A DNA stretch of 16,994 nucleotides from DASQFU01 sp035632955. Lineage in GTDB: Bacteria > Eisenbacteria > RBG-16-71-46. The notes beneath the pieces are model-generated. The model had not been told where the DNA came from. It searched no databases and was given only the letters and a program-made list of their open reading frames with translations. A program made the translations under genes and the position numbers. This document shows, one piece after another, positions 15,624 through 16,994 of the stretch (positions are counted from its first letter, which is position 1; every line of letters starts with the position of its first letter). The stretch covers positions 1-16,994 of the forward strand of contig DASQFU010000179.1 of assembly GCA_035632955.1 (NCBI GenBank). Direction: 5' to 3'.

Positions 15624-16949
15624 GTGTTCGAAGCACTTACCGACCGACTCCAAGGCATCGTCCGGCATCTGACCGGGCAAGGGCGGCTCACCCCGGATAA
15701 CGTACGGGAGAGCCTGCGCGAAGTGCGCCGCGCCCTGCTCGAGGCAGACGTGCAAGTCTCAGTAGCCAAGGACTTTGTGGCAAGAGTCGAGGCTCGCGCG
15801 ATCGGCGAGGAAGTGCTCCGAAGCCTCACACCCGGCCAGCAGGTCGTGGGGATCGTGCGGGAGGAGCTGGAAGGGTTGCTCGGCAAGAGCACGGTCACTT
15901 TGGCCGGGTCGCCGCACCTGACGACGGTGGTCCTGCTCGCGGGCCTTCAGGGCTCGGGCAAGACGACCTTCGCGGGCAAGCTGGCGCGGTGGCTCGCAGC
16001 GCGCAGTAAGCGAACGCTGCTCGCGAGCGCCGACGTCTACCGGCCGGCCGCGATCGATCAGCTCGAGCGCGTGGCGAGCATGGCGAAATCCGGGTTCTGG
16101 CGGGCGGTGGAGGGGGTGGCGCCGGCGGAGATTGCTCGGCAGGCGCTGGAGCAGGCGCGAACTCGCGGGTTCGATTTCCTGGTGCTCGACACCGCAGGTC
16201 GGCTGCACATCGACGCGGAGCTGATGGCCGAGCTGCAGGAGCTGAAACGCGCGAGCCGTGCCCATCAGGTGATGTTGGTGGTGGACGGGATGACGGGCCA
16301 GGAGGCGGTGCGCATCGGTCAGGCGTTCGCCGAGCAGGTCGGAATCGACGGCTTGGTGCTGACGAAGATGGACGGCGATGCGCGCGGAGGTGCCGCGCTC
16401 TCGCTCCGTCAGGTCACCGGCAAGCCGATCCTGTTCCTGGGCGTGGGCGAGAAGCTGGATGGGCTGGAGGTGTTCGATGCGGGCCGGCTCGCAGGCCGCA
16501 TCCTGGGGATGGGCGACGTCGTCGGGCTGGTCGAGAAGGCGCGCGCGGCGGTGGACGAGCGCGAGGCGTCGCGCCTGGCCGAGCGCATGCGGCGCTCGGA
16601 GTTCACGCTCGAGGACTTTCTCGATCAGCTTGGCCAGTTGAAAAAGATGGGGCCGCTCGAAGAGCTGATGAAAATGCTGCCGGGAATGCCGAAGGCGGCC
16701 CTGGCGCAGGCGGGTGACACCTCGCACCTCACGCGCTACGAGGCGATCTTGTTGAGCATGACGCTGAAGGAGCGCCGCCAGCCGCGTGTGATCGACGGGA
16801 GCCGCAGGCGGCGGATCGCGGCGGGCAGCGGCACGTCGGTGACCGAGGTGAACCGGCTGCTCAAGGATTTCGATCAGGCGCGGACGCTGATGAAGCGGCT
16901 GCGCCAGGGTCCGCGGGGTCTCGCCGGCCTGCGCGGGCTCGGACGTTGA
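15624..16949 (+). CDS. ffh: Signal recognition particle GTPase Ffh
   Basis: Ffh binds signal sequences of membrane and secreted proteins on the ribosome and, with 4.5S RNA and FtsY, delivers them to the Sec translocon. The 441-residue protein has the N domain (1-95) and a G domain with GLQGSGKTT (107-115), DVYRPAAIDQL (137-147), DTAGR (189-193) and TKMDGDARGG (247-256). The methionine-rich M domain follows (from about 320), with the RNA-binding SRRRRIAAGSG (391-401) and VNRLLKDF. Residues 151-160 (ASMAKSGFWR) are unlike the usual GEQxGVPVF-type strand at this place. GTG 15624 is used; no ATG or better start lies nearby, and the ribosome site is weak (GAGCG, 15611-15615). No SRP RNA gene is in the window. 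Confidence 0.96.
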   Translation: MFEALTDRLQGIVRHLTGQGRLTPDNVRESLREVRRALLEADVQVSVAKDFVARVEARAIGEEVLRSLTPGQQVVGIVREELEGLLGKSTVTLAGSPHLTTVVLLAGLQGSGKTTFAGKLARWLAARSKRTLLASADVYRPAAIDQLERVASMAKSGFWRAVEGVAPAEIARQALEQARTRGFDFLVLDTAGRLHIDAELMAELQELKRASRAHQVMLVVDGMTGQEAVRIGQAFAEQVGIDGLVLTKMDGDARGGAALSLRQVTGKPILFLGVGEKLDGLEVFDAGRLAGRILGMGDVVGLVEKARAAVDEREASRLAERMRRSEFTLEDFLDQLGQLKKMGPLEELMKMLPGMPKAALAQAGDTSHLTRYEAILLSMTLKERRQPRVIDGSRRRRIAAGSGTSVTEVNRLLKDFDQARTLMKRLRQGPRGLAGLRGLGR

Positions 16950-16994
16950 CGGCGAGCCGAACGGCGGCACGACTCGAACTCGGGGCGCGCCGCT

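Noticed and set aside
16965..16985. A minus-strand GAGTTCGAGTC looks like a tRNA T-loop.
   Set aside because: The flanking bases do not form a T-stem beyond two or three pairs, and no acceptor or other arms are visible before the window ends.

Overview
The window is about 17 kb of dense, high-G+C bacterial chromosome, roughly two thirds G+C by eye. It carries core metabolism and housekeeping genes; I see no insertion sequence, phage gene, CRISPR array, tRNA or rRNA. One secreted enzyme ends in a FlgD-like/Por-type C-terminal sorting domain (ending ...SGVYFARV...SRRFILLR). With the high G+C and the gene order, this points to an uncultured FCB-group-like lineage, with Candidatus Eisenbacteria as my best guess. 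That assignment is inference, not proof.

Layout. (1) 1-1542, plus strand: the 3' end of an acyl-CoA dehydrogenase, a hairpin, an extended -10 promoter, and a DUF362 protein closed by a good intrinsic terminator. (2) 7946-1622, minus strand: a tightly coupled operon acpS > biotin carboxylase > biotin carrier protein > methylmalonyl-CoA mutase catalytic subunit > methylmalonyl-CoA epimerase > secreted PQQ-type sugar dehydrogenase. Three of these junctions overlap (TGATG, GTGA, GTGA). The middle genes carry out propionyl-CoA carboxylation, epimerisation and rearrangement to succinyl-CoA, or the reverse. The carboxyltransferase subunit and the B12-binding mutase subunit are not in the window. (3) 7947-8168: a divergent intergenic region with two facing sigma-70-like promoters. 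(4) 8169-14507, plus strand: an operon tgt, yajC, def, fmt, rsmB, a membrane PASTA protein, rpe. Every junction from yajC onward overlaps. It covers tRNA modification, protein translocation, formyl-Met start and removal, rRNA methylation and the pentose phosphate pathway. (5) 14602-15210, minus strand: a DUF892 ferritin-like stress protein, convergent with rpe and separated from it by a perfect hairpin. (6) 15624-16949, plus strand: ffh, the SRP GTPase, with its own promoter behind a 413-bp spacer.

No wholly new multi-gene system is evident. The observations I consider most worth checking are: a fourfold 18-bp tandem repeat that multiplies the stop/start junction between the biotin carrier and mutase genes; a kinase-less PASTA protein in the slot between rsmB and rpe where Firmicutes encode a PASTA kinase; a probable CTG start codon for fmt overlapping the def stop; and a propionyl-CoA carboxylase alpha chain split at its BT domain. 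Smaller points are a non-standard substrate pocket in Tgt and an atypical patch in Ffh.
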